Shown here one piece after another: positions 25,307 through 32,029 of a stretch of DNA of 64,000 nt. Below the pieces are notes generated by a model. It made no database searches and was not told the DNA's origin. It saw only the letters and a list, made by a program, of their open reading frames with translations. Source of the DNA: Bacillota bacterium. GTDB lineage: Bacteria; Bacillota; Desulfotomaculia; Desulfotomaculales; VENG01. The stretch is taken from the NCBI GenBank assembly GCA_009711705.1, contig VENG01000001.1:62001-126000 (forward strand), written 5' to 3'. The position numbers and the translations under genes are program-made. Within the stretch, counting starts at the first letter, position 1. Each line of letters starts with the position of its first letter.

Positions 25307-25553
25307 GCTTTTATTATCCCCAAGGGCTGTGAAAAAGTTAAAAAGGCTTGATACCGATATCCAGAAGAGAATTAAAAAAGCATTGTACGGGATAACGGTA
25401 ATGCCGCCGCGCGGGGATATTAAAAAGCTGAAAGACATGAGGGGAAGGTGCAGACTTCGTGTTGGTGACTGGCGTGTGTTTTTTCTGTTTGATAAAGCCA
25501 ACAGGGAAATACACGTAGTGGATATAACACAACGGAAAGACGCTTATAAGTAG
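25281..25553 (+). CDS. RelE/ParE-superfamily toxin
   Basis: 90 residues with the compact RelE pattern: YKLLLSPRAVKKLKRL at the start, then DIQKRIKKALYGI, DIKKLKDMRGRCRLRVGDWR and VFFLFDKANREIHVVDI near the end. RelE toxins cleave mRNA in the ribosome; ParE relatives target gyrase, and the sequence alone does not decide. The pair probably stabilises the element after transfer or protects against its loss. Confidence 0.85.
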   Translation: MSGKNSRYKLLLSPRAVKKLKRLDTDIQKRIKKALYGITVMPPRGDIKKLKDMRGRCRLRVGDWRVFFLFDKANREIHVVDITQRKDAYK

Positions 25554-25587
25554 CAATGAAACGTGCAAGAGTTTTATACAATAGTTA

Positions 25588-25653
25588 GGGCTAAACGCCC
25601 GTAATCCAAACACTTTTCAAGGAGGTGAATGGATACGGGCAAGGCCCGTGTCC
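25588..25653 (+). promoter_or_regulatory. Two-state hairpin-bridged leader B
   Basis: Hairpin 1 is GGGC (25588)-TAAAC-GCCC (25597). AAGGAGGTG lies at 25619-25627. Hairpin 3 is GGATACGGGC (25631-25640)-AAG-GCCCGTGTCC (25644-25653), and the ATG follows 7 nt later at 25661. The effective distance from GGAGG to AUG is 12 nt when hairpin 3 folds. The exclusive alternative pairs GCCCGTAATCCA (25597-25608) with TGGATACGGGC (25630-25640), looping out the Shine-Dalgarno. Leader A is nearly identical over this part. Confidence 0.7.
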
Positions 25654-25660
25654 CGGAAAA

Positions 25661-26152
25661 ATGGCTAAGTTGTGTCCATTTAGAAAGAAAAAGTTTGCCA
25701 AAATTGTAACTGCGAAAAACGATGAGAAGACCAACACACTTGAAGAGTGGGAAGAGGAGTTTCTTGAATGCCTGGAAGAACGTTGTGCGGCCTGGACAGG
25801 TAACGGGTGTGGTCGCATTTCTGTATCCAGTAGACCTGAAACTGCAGGCAATGAAAGTAATCAAAAGGAAAACACCGAAGAATCAACACAGGCCGGAAAT
25901 AATGAAAACGGTAATAAATCCGGTGACCTGGTTAAAGCATATTTTAAAGTATTAGAAGCTAAGGAAACAAATACACCTGGTACCGTAAGAGCATGGTGCC
26001 AGCATGTAGAAAGCGATAAAAAAGGAGCCGTCCTTGCCAAGAACGGTGCCGGAAAGAAATTATTGGAATCAATAGGAAAGCAGGTACAGGTAAAATACCG
26101 CCGCATGGATAACGGTACCGCGTACGCGGTCTTTGTGCAGGCGGAATCCTGA
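25661..26152 (+). CDS. Hypothetical protein with N-terminal cysteine motif
   Basis: 163 residues from ATG 25661, just after leader B. The N-terminus has Cys residues in AKLCPFRKKKF and ERCAAWTGNGCGRI, which could bind a metal. A low-complexity linker rich in Glu, Asn and Thr follows (about residues 55-85), then a C-terminal domain with a KAYFKVLEAKETNTPGTVRA start. No family recognised. A terminator lies 42 nt after the stop. Confidence 0.55.
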   Translation: MAKLCPFRKKKFAKIVTAKNDEKTNTLEEWEEEFLECLEERCAAWTGNGCGRISVSSRPETAGNESNQKENTEESTQAGNNENGNKSGDLVKAYFKVLEAKETNTPGTVRAWCQHVESDKKGAVLAKNGAGKKLLESIGKQVQVKYRRMDNGTAYAVFVQAES

Positions 26153-26193
26153 GAGTAACAGTGCCAGACACAATTAGTTTGGCCAGGAATTTA

Positions 26194-26242
26194 GGAGAAC
26201 GTATTTCAGGGAATATCCCTGGGGCGTTCTCCTTTTGTTTTT
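26194..26242 (+). terminator. Intrinsic terminator
   Basis: GGAGAACG (26194-26201) pairs with CGTTCTCC (26225-26232), with an inner CAGGG/CCCTG stem, followed by TTTTGTTTTTT. It ends the leader-B transcript. Confidence 0.85.
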
Positions 26243-26273
26243 TACCAAAAAATAACTGCAGGAGGGGCTTGGA

Positions 26274-27293
26274 ATGCAAAACAAACATTACAATCACTCT
26301 TATGAAAAATTCATCAAAGCTAAGCCATCGCATCCCTGCCCCATCTGCGGTAAGGATGATTGGTGCGGCTTTAATTCATACGTGGCAAGCTGCATGAGAG
26401 TAAAAGAAGGTGCGTTTAAGACAGTAACGCAAAGTACCGGGAAAGATGCATACTTGCACTGGCTGGGCGCTAGATCAGTTAATGTCCCAGTAATAAAACA
26501 AAAAGAGTCAGCGCCGGCTGCGCAAACGGCACCGGTGGAAACCCGGGACAAGGTATACCGGAGCTTTTTAAGGCTGTTATATTTGTCTGCTAGCCACAAG
26601 AATGAGCTAATTCGACGTGGTTTAAGCGAAAGAGATATAACAAAAAACGGTTACAAATCAGTTCCGGAAAAAGAAAAGCCGTGGAATATCTGTCGTAGGC
26701 TGATAGATATGGGGCATGACCTTTCTGGTATCCCCGGGTTTTATAGAGCTAAGGGGCCATACGGAGGCTTGTACTGGACTTTCAACCGTCAGCCCGGCTA
26801 TTACATTCCGGTGCTGGATAGCAAAGAACGCATCCAGGCTCTGCAGCGTAGAATGGATGACCCCGGAAAAGGTGGCAAGTATAAGCTCTTCAGTGGCTAC
26901 ACCAGCCGGGGCGGCTGTTCCTGCGGAACTCCTGCCCATATAGCCAGGCCGGATAAAACCAAAGACACCCGGATTTGGATAACGGAAGGCCCGCTGAAGG
27001 CCGACATTGCAGCCAAGTATCTTAGTGCAGTGGTAATTGCGGCCATTAGCTCTGCTGCCTGGAGACCGGTGGTAGACGAGGTGCTAAACTTAGGGGCCAA
27101 AGAAGCTGTGATAGCTTACGACATGGATTCGGCTACCAATGTTTATGTTGCTCAAGCCGAAAAGTCCTTAAAACAAGAGCTTCATAAACACGGCCTTAAA
27201 GTCACCCGGGCAACTTGGAAAAATGGAAAGGGAATTGATGACGTACTGGTAAGCATTGCGGAAAGTAAGCGTAAAGTCAGAGGTGTAAGCTAA
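26274..27293 (+). CDS. DUF3854 Toprim-type protein with zinc finger
   Basis: 339 residues, ATG after GGAGGGGCTTGGA. An N-terminal zinc site (HPCPICGKDDWCGF, then SYVASCMRV) is like the primase CHC2-type finger. The C-terminal half has a Toprim-like fold with TRIWITEGPLKADIAAKYL and EAVIAYDMDSATN, followed by a helix and a final strand (GLKVTRATWKNGKGIDDVL). The whole fits the DUF3854 family of plasmid- and ICE-borne primase-like proteins. No helicase domain is attached. A role in priming the incoming strand is inferred from family and neighbours. Confidence 0.75.
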   Translation: MQNKHYNHSYEKFIKAKPSHPCPICGKDDWCGFNSYVASCMRVKEGAFKTVTQSTGKDAYLHWLGARSVNVPVIKQKESAPAAQTAPVETRDKVYRSFLRLLYLSASHKNELIRRGLSERDITKNGYKSVPEKEKPWNICRRLIDMGHDLSGIPGFYRAKGPYGGLYWTFNRQPGYYIPVLDSKERIQALQRRMDDPGKGGKYKLFSGYTSRGGCSCGTPAHIARPDKTKDTRIWITEGPLKADIAAKYLSAVVIAAISSAAWRPVVDEVLNLGAKEAVIAYDMDSATNVYVAQAEKSLKQELHKHGLKVTRATWKNGKGIDDVLVSIAESKRKVRGVS

Positions 27294-27317
27294 ACCATAA
27301 ACTTAGAAGGTGAAAAA

Positions 27318-27785
27318 ATGGAAAAAGAGGTTATAAGCAAAGAGATTCAGCGTTTAAGAGACTTGTTAACGCAAACTATAGATCAAATGGACCAGATAAC
27401 GAAGTTTTATACTTATATTGATAAACTCGATGGGATTGAACGGGCCGAATTGATAGAGCTCATAAGGATGTGCGAGGGTAATGGACTGGACGATGCTACA
27501 CGCTTAGAGAGAAAAGTTAAGTATCTCCTGAAGCCCCGGTCGGAAGGCAAGTTGCAAGAGCAGTCTAACGGTCGTTATACGGTCGTTTCCGGTAGCAAGT
27601 CTTTCGAATTGACCTGCGGCTGTGCAATTGATTTATTTATACCGGATCAGGATCATGAAGATTACGGTTGGCAGTTTGGCCGGGTGGAACATTCCGATAA
27701 ATATGGTGGGTATTATTTCTACAATTTATCGGGATGGGATCACCATGCTTTACGTCATGGAATGACAGCTGCCGTTAGGTTTTAA
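27318..27785 (+). CDS. DUF5348-like protein
   Basis: 155 residues, ATG after GAAGGTGAAAAA. It has a helical N-terminal half (residues 1-75) and a C-terminal beta domain with NGRYTVVSGSKSFELTCG, GWQFGRVEHSDKYGGYYFYN and a final strand. This is like DUF5348 proteins commonly found on Firmicutes conjugative elements next to ArdC-type genes. Function unknown. Confidence 0.55.
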   Translation: MEKEVISKEIQRLRDLLTQTIDQMDQITKFYTYIDKLDGIERAELIELIRMCEGNGLDDATRLERKVKYLLKPRSEGKLQEQSNGRYTVVSGSKSFELTCGCAIDLFIPDQDHEDYGWQFGRVEHSDKYGGYYFYNLSGWDHHALRHGMTAAVRF

Positions 27786-27809
27786 TTGGGCGTGAAAGGA
27801 GAAAAATAA

Positions 27810-28421
27810 ATGAAAGTTATCCTTGAAAATGAGCTTGAGAAGTGTGCCTGGCAGATTATGCTGGAGGCACACCAAAAGTGGGAGAGAAACTATGGTGATA
27901 CCCTCAGACAGATGGTGGAATGGTATCTCTTTGATTTGTACCATGATCAAGTGAAAGAAATGATTGATAGCGAAGCACGGAAACTAGTGAATGAAAAGTG
28001 GAAGCATAATATAAGCCTGGAAACTACGTTAGAAGAGTATCTCGCGGAGTGCCAGGAAGAATGTGAAAATGACGGGGTTACCCGGCAAGAGCTAGTTGAG
28101 GAATATGAACATCTCCGAGGCAAGATATTATGGGCCTTGGAGGATGAAAAAGTAGCTGTAAAAGAGGACTTGAGAAGGTTGTACAGCAGCTTCTTCAATG
28201 CTCCGGAGAGTTTGACCGTTATTAGTGCAAATTATCAAAACAAGGAAGACCAGAAACGAGCATTGCTTCGAAAGTATTATGAAATGGCTTGCCACAACTT
28301 ACTTTGTTGCTCCAAGAATTACGCGATGGACCAAGCCAAAGAAGGGTTCGAGGCAGATTGGAAACAGTACCAGGTCGAGTGCGAATTATTGCAAGAAATG
28401 ATGGCCGAGGAGGCAAAATAG
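27810..28421 (+). CDS. Hypothetical helical protein, 203 residues
   Basis: ATG after GAAAGGAGAAAAATAA. Highly charged and predicted helical throughout, with several cysteines (ECQEECEND; ACHNLLCCSKNY). No membrane segment or recognised domain. The stop lies directly before the next small ATG, so the two are translationally linked. Confidence 0.5.
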   Translation: MKVILENELEKCAWQIMLEAHQKWERNYGDTLRQMVEWYLFDLYHDQVKEMIDSEARKLVNEKWKHNISLETTLEEYLAECQEECENDGVTRQELVEEYEHLRGKILWALEDEKVAVKEDLRRLYSSFFNAPESLTVISANYQNKEDQKRALLRKYYEMACHNLLCCSKNYAMDQAKEGFEADWKQYQVECELLQEMMAEEAK

Positions 28422-28589
28422 ATGGCCAGGTTAACTCGCTATTATGCAGATTGGGACGATACCGACTGCAAATGGAAAGTGTATGATTGCTATCTTCACT
28501 GTTATGTTCCCGGTGAAGTATTCGATCATGAATACCAGGCAGAATGGGCAGCTGATGAAATGAATGTTGATTTTGAAAACCAGGTATGA
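28422..28589 (+). CDS. 55-residue hypothetical protein
   Basis: ATG 28422 follows the preceding stop by one base and lies after GAGGAGG. The product is acidic and aromatic (YYADWDDTDCKWKVYDCYLH) with three cysteines. The strong ribosome site and tight coupling support it as real. It ends 38 nt before leader C. Confidence 0.5.
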   Translation: MARLTRYYADWDDTDCKWKVYDCYLHCYVPGEVFDHEYQAEWAADEMNVDFENQV

Positions 28590-28627
28590 TGTGGATAGAA
28601 AAATGCGATAAAAATCAATAATTAACA

Positions 28628-28697
28628 GGGCCTTGGCCCGTTAGCCAATCAATCAAAAGGAGGGATTGGGTACCGGGTCAAATAGGCTGCGGTATCC
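28628..28697 (+). promoter_or_regulatory. Two-state hairpin-bridged leader C
   Basis: Hairpin 1 is GGGC (28628)-CTTG-GCCC (28636). AAAAGGAGGG lies at 28655-28664. Hairpin 3 is GGGTACC (28668-28674)/GGTATCC (28691-28697), and the ATG at 28705 comes 7 nt later. The effective spacing is 10 nt. The alternative pairs CCCG and CCAATC (28637-28650) with GATTGG and CGGG (28664-28677), with the Shine-Dalgarno in the loop. The arms differ in sequence from A and B but pair in the same way, which is covariation-like support. Confidence 0.65.
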
Positions 28698-28704
28698 AGA
28701 GATT

Positions 28705-28962
28705 ATGAGCAAAAGAGATAGATTAACAATTGAGAAAAAGTGTGATTTAGTAAGAGAGTTTGCAGAGAATTTGATCAAGGACTTTGAAGAAAAGGACAAA
28801 TCCGAAGAAGAAATACTGCTTTCTATGGCTCAATGGGCCAAAGAAAAAGGGTTCAGAGACTACTGGTTTGCCATCGATACGGAACTTCAAAAAAGATATG
28901 AATGTACCAGTTGGTTCTGGATCGTGCGCAGACTGAGAAATTACCCGGACTATTGGAAATAA
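28705..28962 (+). CDS. Hypothetical helical protein, 85 residues
   Basis: Start placed at ATG 28705, 7 nt after the leader hairpin. The frame is also open from TTG 28666, inside the leader, but that would translate through both hairpin arms. The product is charged and helical (DRLTIEKKCDLVREFAENL at the start, CTSWFWIVRRLRNYPDYWK at the end). No known family. Confidence 0.5.
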   Translation: MSKRDRLTIEKKCDLVREFAENLIKDFEEKDKSEEEILLSMAQWAKEKGFRDYWFAIDTELQKRYECTSWFWIVRRLRNYPDYWK

Positions 28963-28991
28963 CGCCTCTGTAGTTATCCATTAGGACCACC

Positions 28992-29072
28992 GGCCTATAC
29001 AAGGGCCTGCTGCATAACCAACCCACTGAAAGGAGGGATTGGCGCACCAGGTCCGCTAAGGGCCGGTGCGCC
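28992..29072 (+). promoter_or_regulatory. Two-state hairpin-bridged leader D (before ArdC-like gene)
   Basis: Hairpin 1 is GGCC (28992)/GGCC (29004). AGGAGGG lies at 29031-29037. Hairpin 3 is a perfect 8-bp stem, GGCGCACC (29041-29048)/GGTGCGCC (29065-29072), and the ATG is 6 nt later at 29079. The effective spacing is 9 nt against a linear 41. The alternative is CCAACCC (29018-29024) with GGATTGG (29036-29042), one mismatch, closing over the Shine-Dalgarno. Confidence 0.65.
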
Positions 29073-29078
29073 GTACAA

Positions 29079-29903
29079 ATGGCAAAGGGTAAGGGTAAGG
29101 ATAAAGTCAAGGAGTTATATGAGAACTTGAAATCAGGAGTATCTGAGATAATTACCAGCGGTAAACTTCATGAGTTCCTAAAGTTTCAAACCCGTTTTCA
29201 CCGGTACTCCTTTAGCAACACAATGCTGATCTTTATACAAAAGCCTGAAGCTACCAGGGTGGCCGGGATGAAGACCTGGAACAGCATGGGACGCAAAGTG
29301 AAAAAAGGCGAAAAAGGTATTAGGATATTTGCCCCGCTGGCAAGGAAGGTAGAAAACGAAGAGGCTGGAGATGAAAAGTGGGTATTAAAGGGCTTTAAGG
29401 CCGTGACAGTATTTGACCTTTCACAAACGGAAGGTGAACCGTTACCGGATCTAGCCCAGGATCTGGAAGGAGATACCCAAAATGGACGTCAGTTATATAG
29501 CGAGTTAATGGAGGCAGCACCAGTGCCGGTCAGATTTGGAGAGACCGGCAGCGCCAAGGGTTACTATCACACGATAGATAAGGAGATAGTGCTGAGTGAA
29601 AACTGGTCCGGAGACGAGCTGACAGCAACACTGCTTCACGAAGTTGTCCACTCAATAGTAGAAAAAGATCCTCCGAAGGACCAGGCAGACCGCGAGCGGG
29701 CCGAAATTATCGCTGAAGGCGCGACATACGTAGTAGCCCAATACTTTGATGTAGATACTTCTCCCTCCAGCTTTGGGTATGTTGCCGGCTGGGCCAAGGG
29801 AGATGTCGAGAAAGTTATCAAGTTGGGTAGTGACATCCAGAAGGCTGCCGGTGAACTAATTCGGCGGGTAGAGGATGTTCGCGATAAAAGTAAAGTTGCA
29901 TAA
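29079..29903 (+). CDS. ArdC-like antirestriction protein
   Basis: 274 residues. Residues about 1-110 match the ArdC N-terminal single-strand-binding domain (YSFSNTMLIFIQKPEATRVA, TWNSMGRKVKKGEKGIRIFA). Residues about 150-260 form the zinc metallopeptidase-like domain with LLHEVVHSIVE (HExxH-like, here HEVVH), ERAEIIAEGATYVVAQYFDV and SFGYVAGW. ArdC proteins protect entering plasmid DNA against restriction. The position in the SSB-containing block fits early expression after transfer. Translation should depend on leader D, because no other ribosome site is near the ATG. Confidence 0.85.
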   Translation: MAKGKGKDKVKELYENLKSGVSEIITSGKLHEFLKFQTRFHRYSFSNTMLIFIQKPEATRVAGMKTWNSMGRKVKKGEKGIRIFAPLARKVENEEAGDEKWVLKGFKAVTVFDLSQTEGEPLPDLAQDLEGDTQNGRQLYSELMEAAPVPVRFGETGSAKGYYHTIDKEIVLSENWSGDELTATLLHEVVHSIVEKDPPKDQADRERAEIIAEGATYVVAQYFDVDTSPSSFGYVAGWAKGDVEKVIKLGSDIQKAAGELIRRVEDVRDKSKVA

Positions 29904-29909
29904 ATAGTT

Positions 29910-29973
29910 GGGCCAACCGGCCCGCAAACCTATTTCCGAAAGGGGGAAAAGGGGCGGCGCCGGAGGCCGTCCC
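29910..29973 (+). promoter_or_regulatory. Two-state hairpin-bridged leader E
   Basis: Hairpin 1 is GGGCC (29910)-AACC-GGCCC (29919). The Shine-Dalgarno is AAAGGGGG (29939-29946). Hairpin 3 is GGGGCGGC (29951-29958)/GCCGTCCC (29966-29973) with one G-U pair, and the ATG is 6 nt later at 29980. The effective spacing is 10 nt. The alternative pairs CCGGCCCGC (29917-29925) with GCGG-C-GCCGG (29954-29963), with one bulged base. Confidence 0.65.
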
Positions 29974-29979
29974 TCTGAT

Positions 29980-30414
29980 ATGACTGTATATGCAAGATAC
30001 GCCATTTTAGGCTGTGATGAAGAAAATAGGGAAAGGCCAATTGAAATAGCAAAATATGAGTCAATACCAGAAGAACCTGGATACGTAAGGTTTGCTGGTA
30101 ATAGAACAGTTCGGGAAATAGTTGATGAACTTGCTGAGCGTTTAAAAAAAGACGAATGCTATCCCGATGAGTATTTTCACTGTACGGGAAATTTCATGTT
30201 TGACGACAAGAAAGAGTTCCCAAGGTACCGTTGGCTTGCGTGCTATCCTGTCTTAGGGACAAGTGAGGGGCACTATATCCACATTGATGCATTAGTCTTT
30301 AGGGAAGATTTAAGAGTGCTTCAATGTGTCCATGTTTTCCTTGGGAAGACATTTCAGGGGTTTGATTTTGCAGCGAAAGTGGCAACAGCATGCGCTAAAC
30401 ATTTAGATGCTTAG
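29980..30414 (+). CDS. Hypothetical 144-residue protein
   Basis: Start placed at ATG 29980, directly after leader E; the frame is open from TTG 29908, but the encoded Gly/Arg-rich stretch is the leader itself. The product begins TVYARYAILGCDEENRERPI and has regular strand-helix alternation, ending CVHVFLGKTFQGFDFAAKVA. Soluble, no family recognised. Confidence 0.5.
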   Translation: MTVYARYAILGCDEENRERPIEIAKYESIPEEPGYVRFAGNRTVREIVDELAERLKKDECYPDEYFHCTGNFMFDDKKEFPRYRWLACYPVLGTSEGHYIHIDALVFREDLRVLQCVHVFLGKTFQGFDFAAKVATACAKHLDA

Positions 30415-30448
30415 TTGTGGGTGTTAGCTTGAAATAATGGTTAAAGTC

Positions 30449-30505
30449 GGTCGTATCGGCCACACCACTTGAAAGGAGGAAGGGGTGGGCTGATATGGCC
30501 ACCCC
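30449..30505 (+). promoter_or_regulatory. Two-state hairpin-bridged leader F
   Basis: Hairpin 1 is GGTCG (30449)-TAT-CGGCC (30457). GGAGG lies at 30475-30479. Hairpin 3 is GGGGTGG (30482-30488)/CCACCCC (30499-30505), and an ATG stands 7 nt later at 30513. The effective spacing is 9 nt. The alternative is CACCACTT (30463-30470) with AAGGGGTG (30480-30487), one mismatch. The ATG opens only a 10-codon frame, so the gene behind this copy may be lost or the peptide itself matters. Confidence 0.6.
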
Positions 30506-30512
30506 GGTGTTT

Positions 30513-30545
30513 ATGTCAGTTATATTGTTAGGTCGTAAGAATTAG
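30513..30545 (+). CDS. Ten-residue ORF behind leader F, possible gene remnant
   Basis: The ATG lies exactly 7 nt after the leader hairpin, as in the other copies, but reads MSVILLGRKN and then TAG. It may be the start of a deleted or frameshifted gene, or a short leader peptide for the gene at 30656. The family position of the ATG is the only support. Confidence 0.3.
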   Translation: MSVILLGRKN

Positions 30546-30655
30546 TTACAATGCCTGGCCTTCAATATTATTTATAAGTTGCCGGCGTATCAAAAAGCGG
30601 CCTGGGGGTTATGAGAAGTCCTACTTTAAAAAGGAGAGACACGGGGGTTGTTTCA

Positions 30656-31018
30656 ATGACTTTACAAGAAGCACAGAGCTTTGTCCAAGCTGTTTTGGCA
30701 CAGCAAAAGCTTAATCGAGAAGCACACGGCGATTCAGAAGCGGACGACCAGCGTAAACCGTTGGATTGGGGAATAATTGGTGCCGAGCACATGGGGCATC
30801 TTTTGGGTGCCTTGCGCTGCGGGGATGAACAAGAAATTGAGAAAGAAATTTTGCATGTTGTTGGTCCGCTTTTAGAATGCTGGAATACGGTGAAAACCAG
30901 TGTAAAGCAAGTCCGTGAGTACGAATGTCCAAAGTGTAATGAGAGATTCACTTTGACGGAGGCGAATGATAAGTGTCCTTTGTGTGAAAGCAAGTTGAAA
31001 AAAATTCAAGAGAAATAG
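30656..31018 (+). CDS. Hypothetical protein with C-terminal zinc ribbon
   Basis: 120 residues from ATG 30656 (ATG 30611 in frame is the longer option; AAAGGAG at 30630-30636 and GGGGG at 30643-30647 lie between). Helical body, then a C4 ribbon YECPKCNERF and DKCPLCESKL. This resembles rubredoxin-like ribbons used in nucleic-acid or protein contacts. Function unknown. Confidence 0.5.
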   Translation: MTLQEAQSFVQAVLAQQKLNREAHGDSEADDQRKPLDWGIIGAEHMGHLLGALRCGDEQEIEKEILHVVGPLLECWNTVKTSVKQVREYECPKCNERFTLTEANDKCPLCESKLKKIQEK

Positions 31019-31037
31019 CTATATGATCTAATAACGA

Positions 31038-31095
31038 GGCCTTAATGGCCGGTAAATCCAATTCGAAAGGAGGGAGTACCGGCCGGTGGGCCGGT
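31038..31095 (+). promoter_or_regulatory. Two-state hairpin-bridged leader G
   Basis: This is the clearest copy. Hairpin 1 is GGCC (31038)-TTAAT-GGCC (31047). AAAGGAGGG lies at 31066-31074. Hairpin 3 is a perfect ACCGGCC (31078-31084)-GGTG-GGCCGGT (31089-31095), and the ATG is 6 nt later at 31102. The effective spacing is 9 nt. The alternative is a perfect 8-bp stem, GGCCGGTA (31047-31054)/TACCGGCC (31077-31084), with the Shine-Dalgarno in a 22-nt loop. It excludes both other hairpins. Confidence 0.75.
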
Positions 31096-31101
31096 GTAAA
31101 G

Positions 31102-31347
31102 ATGATAAATGGTTACCCAATGGTATTAACTAAAACCGAACTACAGCAAATCGCTTCTGAGGGGAACTTTATTTATGATGATGCCTATAAGTTGCACGCT
31201 GACTTAGACGGAACCGAAGCACGAAAATACTTAGAGAGTAAGGGTTTTAAAGTAATAAAAAATTTCGATACAGGTAAAAATGGGTTGGCAGTTACAGCGT
31301 GCGGGATCAAGCTATCAACAAACGGGTATTTATGTAAATTAAGGTAG
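31102..31347 (+). CDS. Hypothetical 81-residue protein
   Basis: Start placed at ATG 31102, 6 nt after leader G. A longer frame from ATG 31045 would translate through the leader. It begins INGYPMVLTKTELQQIAS and ends TACGIKLSTNGYLCKLR. Small mixed alpha/beta protein, no family recognised. Confidence 0.5.
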   Translation: MINGYPMVLTKTELQQIASEGNFIYDDAYKLHADLDGTEARKYLESKGFKVIKNFDTGKNGLAVTACGIKLSTNGYLCKLR

Positions 31348-31482
31348 CCTAGCTCTGGAAGGCTTCGGCCATCCACTAAACTAATAAGCAAGCCCAGTGG
31401 CTGGTAATTAACTGTGGTGAAAGCATTGAAAGATATTCAAGCACCGTAATCTAAATTCGGTCAGAAGTAAGGAGTAGATCGT

Positions 31483-31785
31483 ATGGGTAAGAAGCTAACT
31501 CACGAAGACTTAATTCGTGAGACTTCGGAGCAAAGATCTCTTCGGATGAAAGCGGCGAAAGAAATAATTAAAGCTGCCGGTTGGTACGAGGCTGGCGGAA
31601 TCGGTTTTTATTTTCATCCCGATAGTAATTACTGGATGGATTTAAGTACAAGTATTATTTCGATCTTTCATAAGAATCGAAAAGATATTGATATTGATAG
31701 TGACGCTGACGCTTATGCCTATACCGGCAAAGATGCCCTTAGTTGGGTTCAGGAACATGATAAAAACATGTCTGGCGTCCTGTAG
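31483..31785 (+). CDS. Hypothetical 100-residue protein
   Basis: ATG after AAGGAGTAGATCGT, an ordinary ribosome site without the leader structure. The product begins GKKLTHEDLIRETSEQRSLR and has a very acidic repeat DIDIDSDADAYAY near the end. No known family. Confidence 0.5.
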   Translation: MGKKLTHEDLIRETSEQRSLRMKAAKEIIKAAGWYEAGGIGFYFHPDSNYWMDLSTSIISIFHKNRKDIDIDSDADAYAYTGKDALSWVQEHDKNMSGVL

Positions 31786-32000
31786 AGAACGTGGAAGGGT
31801 AATGGCTAGAAACATTACTTTTGTATTGGCCTGGCGTAAGCCGGGCCACCCCGATAGGGGTAGTATCAAAAATCATTAACACTGTGTTTTTAAGTGCTGT
31901 ACAAAGTACTATGGTTTATTAAATTTCACCTGGTGGTATCAGGTTGAATAGAAATGGGTTTTGTAGAACCCAACTGCAGTTAAAACTGCAAAATAGCCTT

Positions 32001-32029
32001 ATCTTCTTTCCCCAAAGAAGATTCTTTTT
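32001..32029 (+). terminator. Strong intrinsic terminator within structured spacer
   Basis: ATCTTCTTT (32001-32009), loop CCCC, AAAGAAGAT (32014-32022), then TCTTTTTC. It is preceded by two more hairpins, TGGGTT/AACCCA and TGCAGTT/AACTGCA (about 31957-31990). Together these suggest a short structured RNA ending here. Confidence 0.75.
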
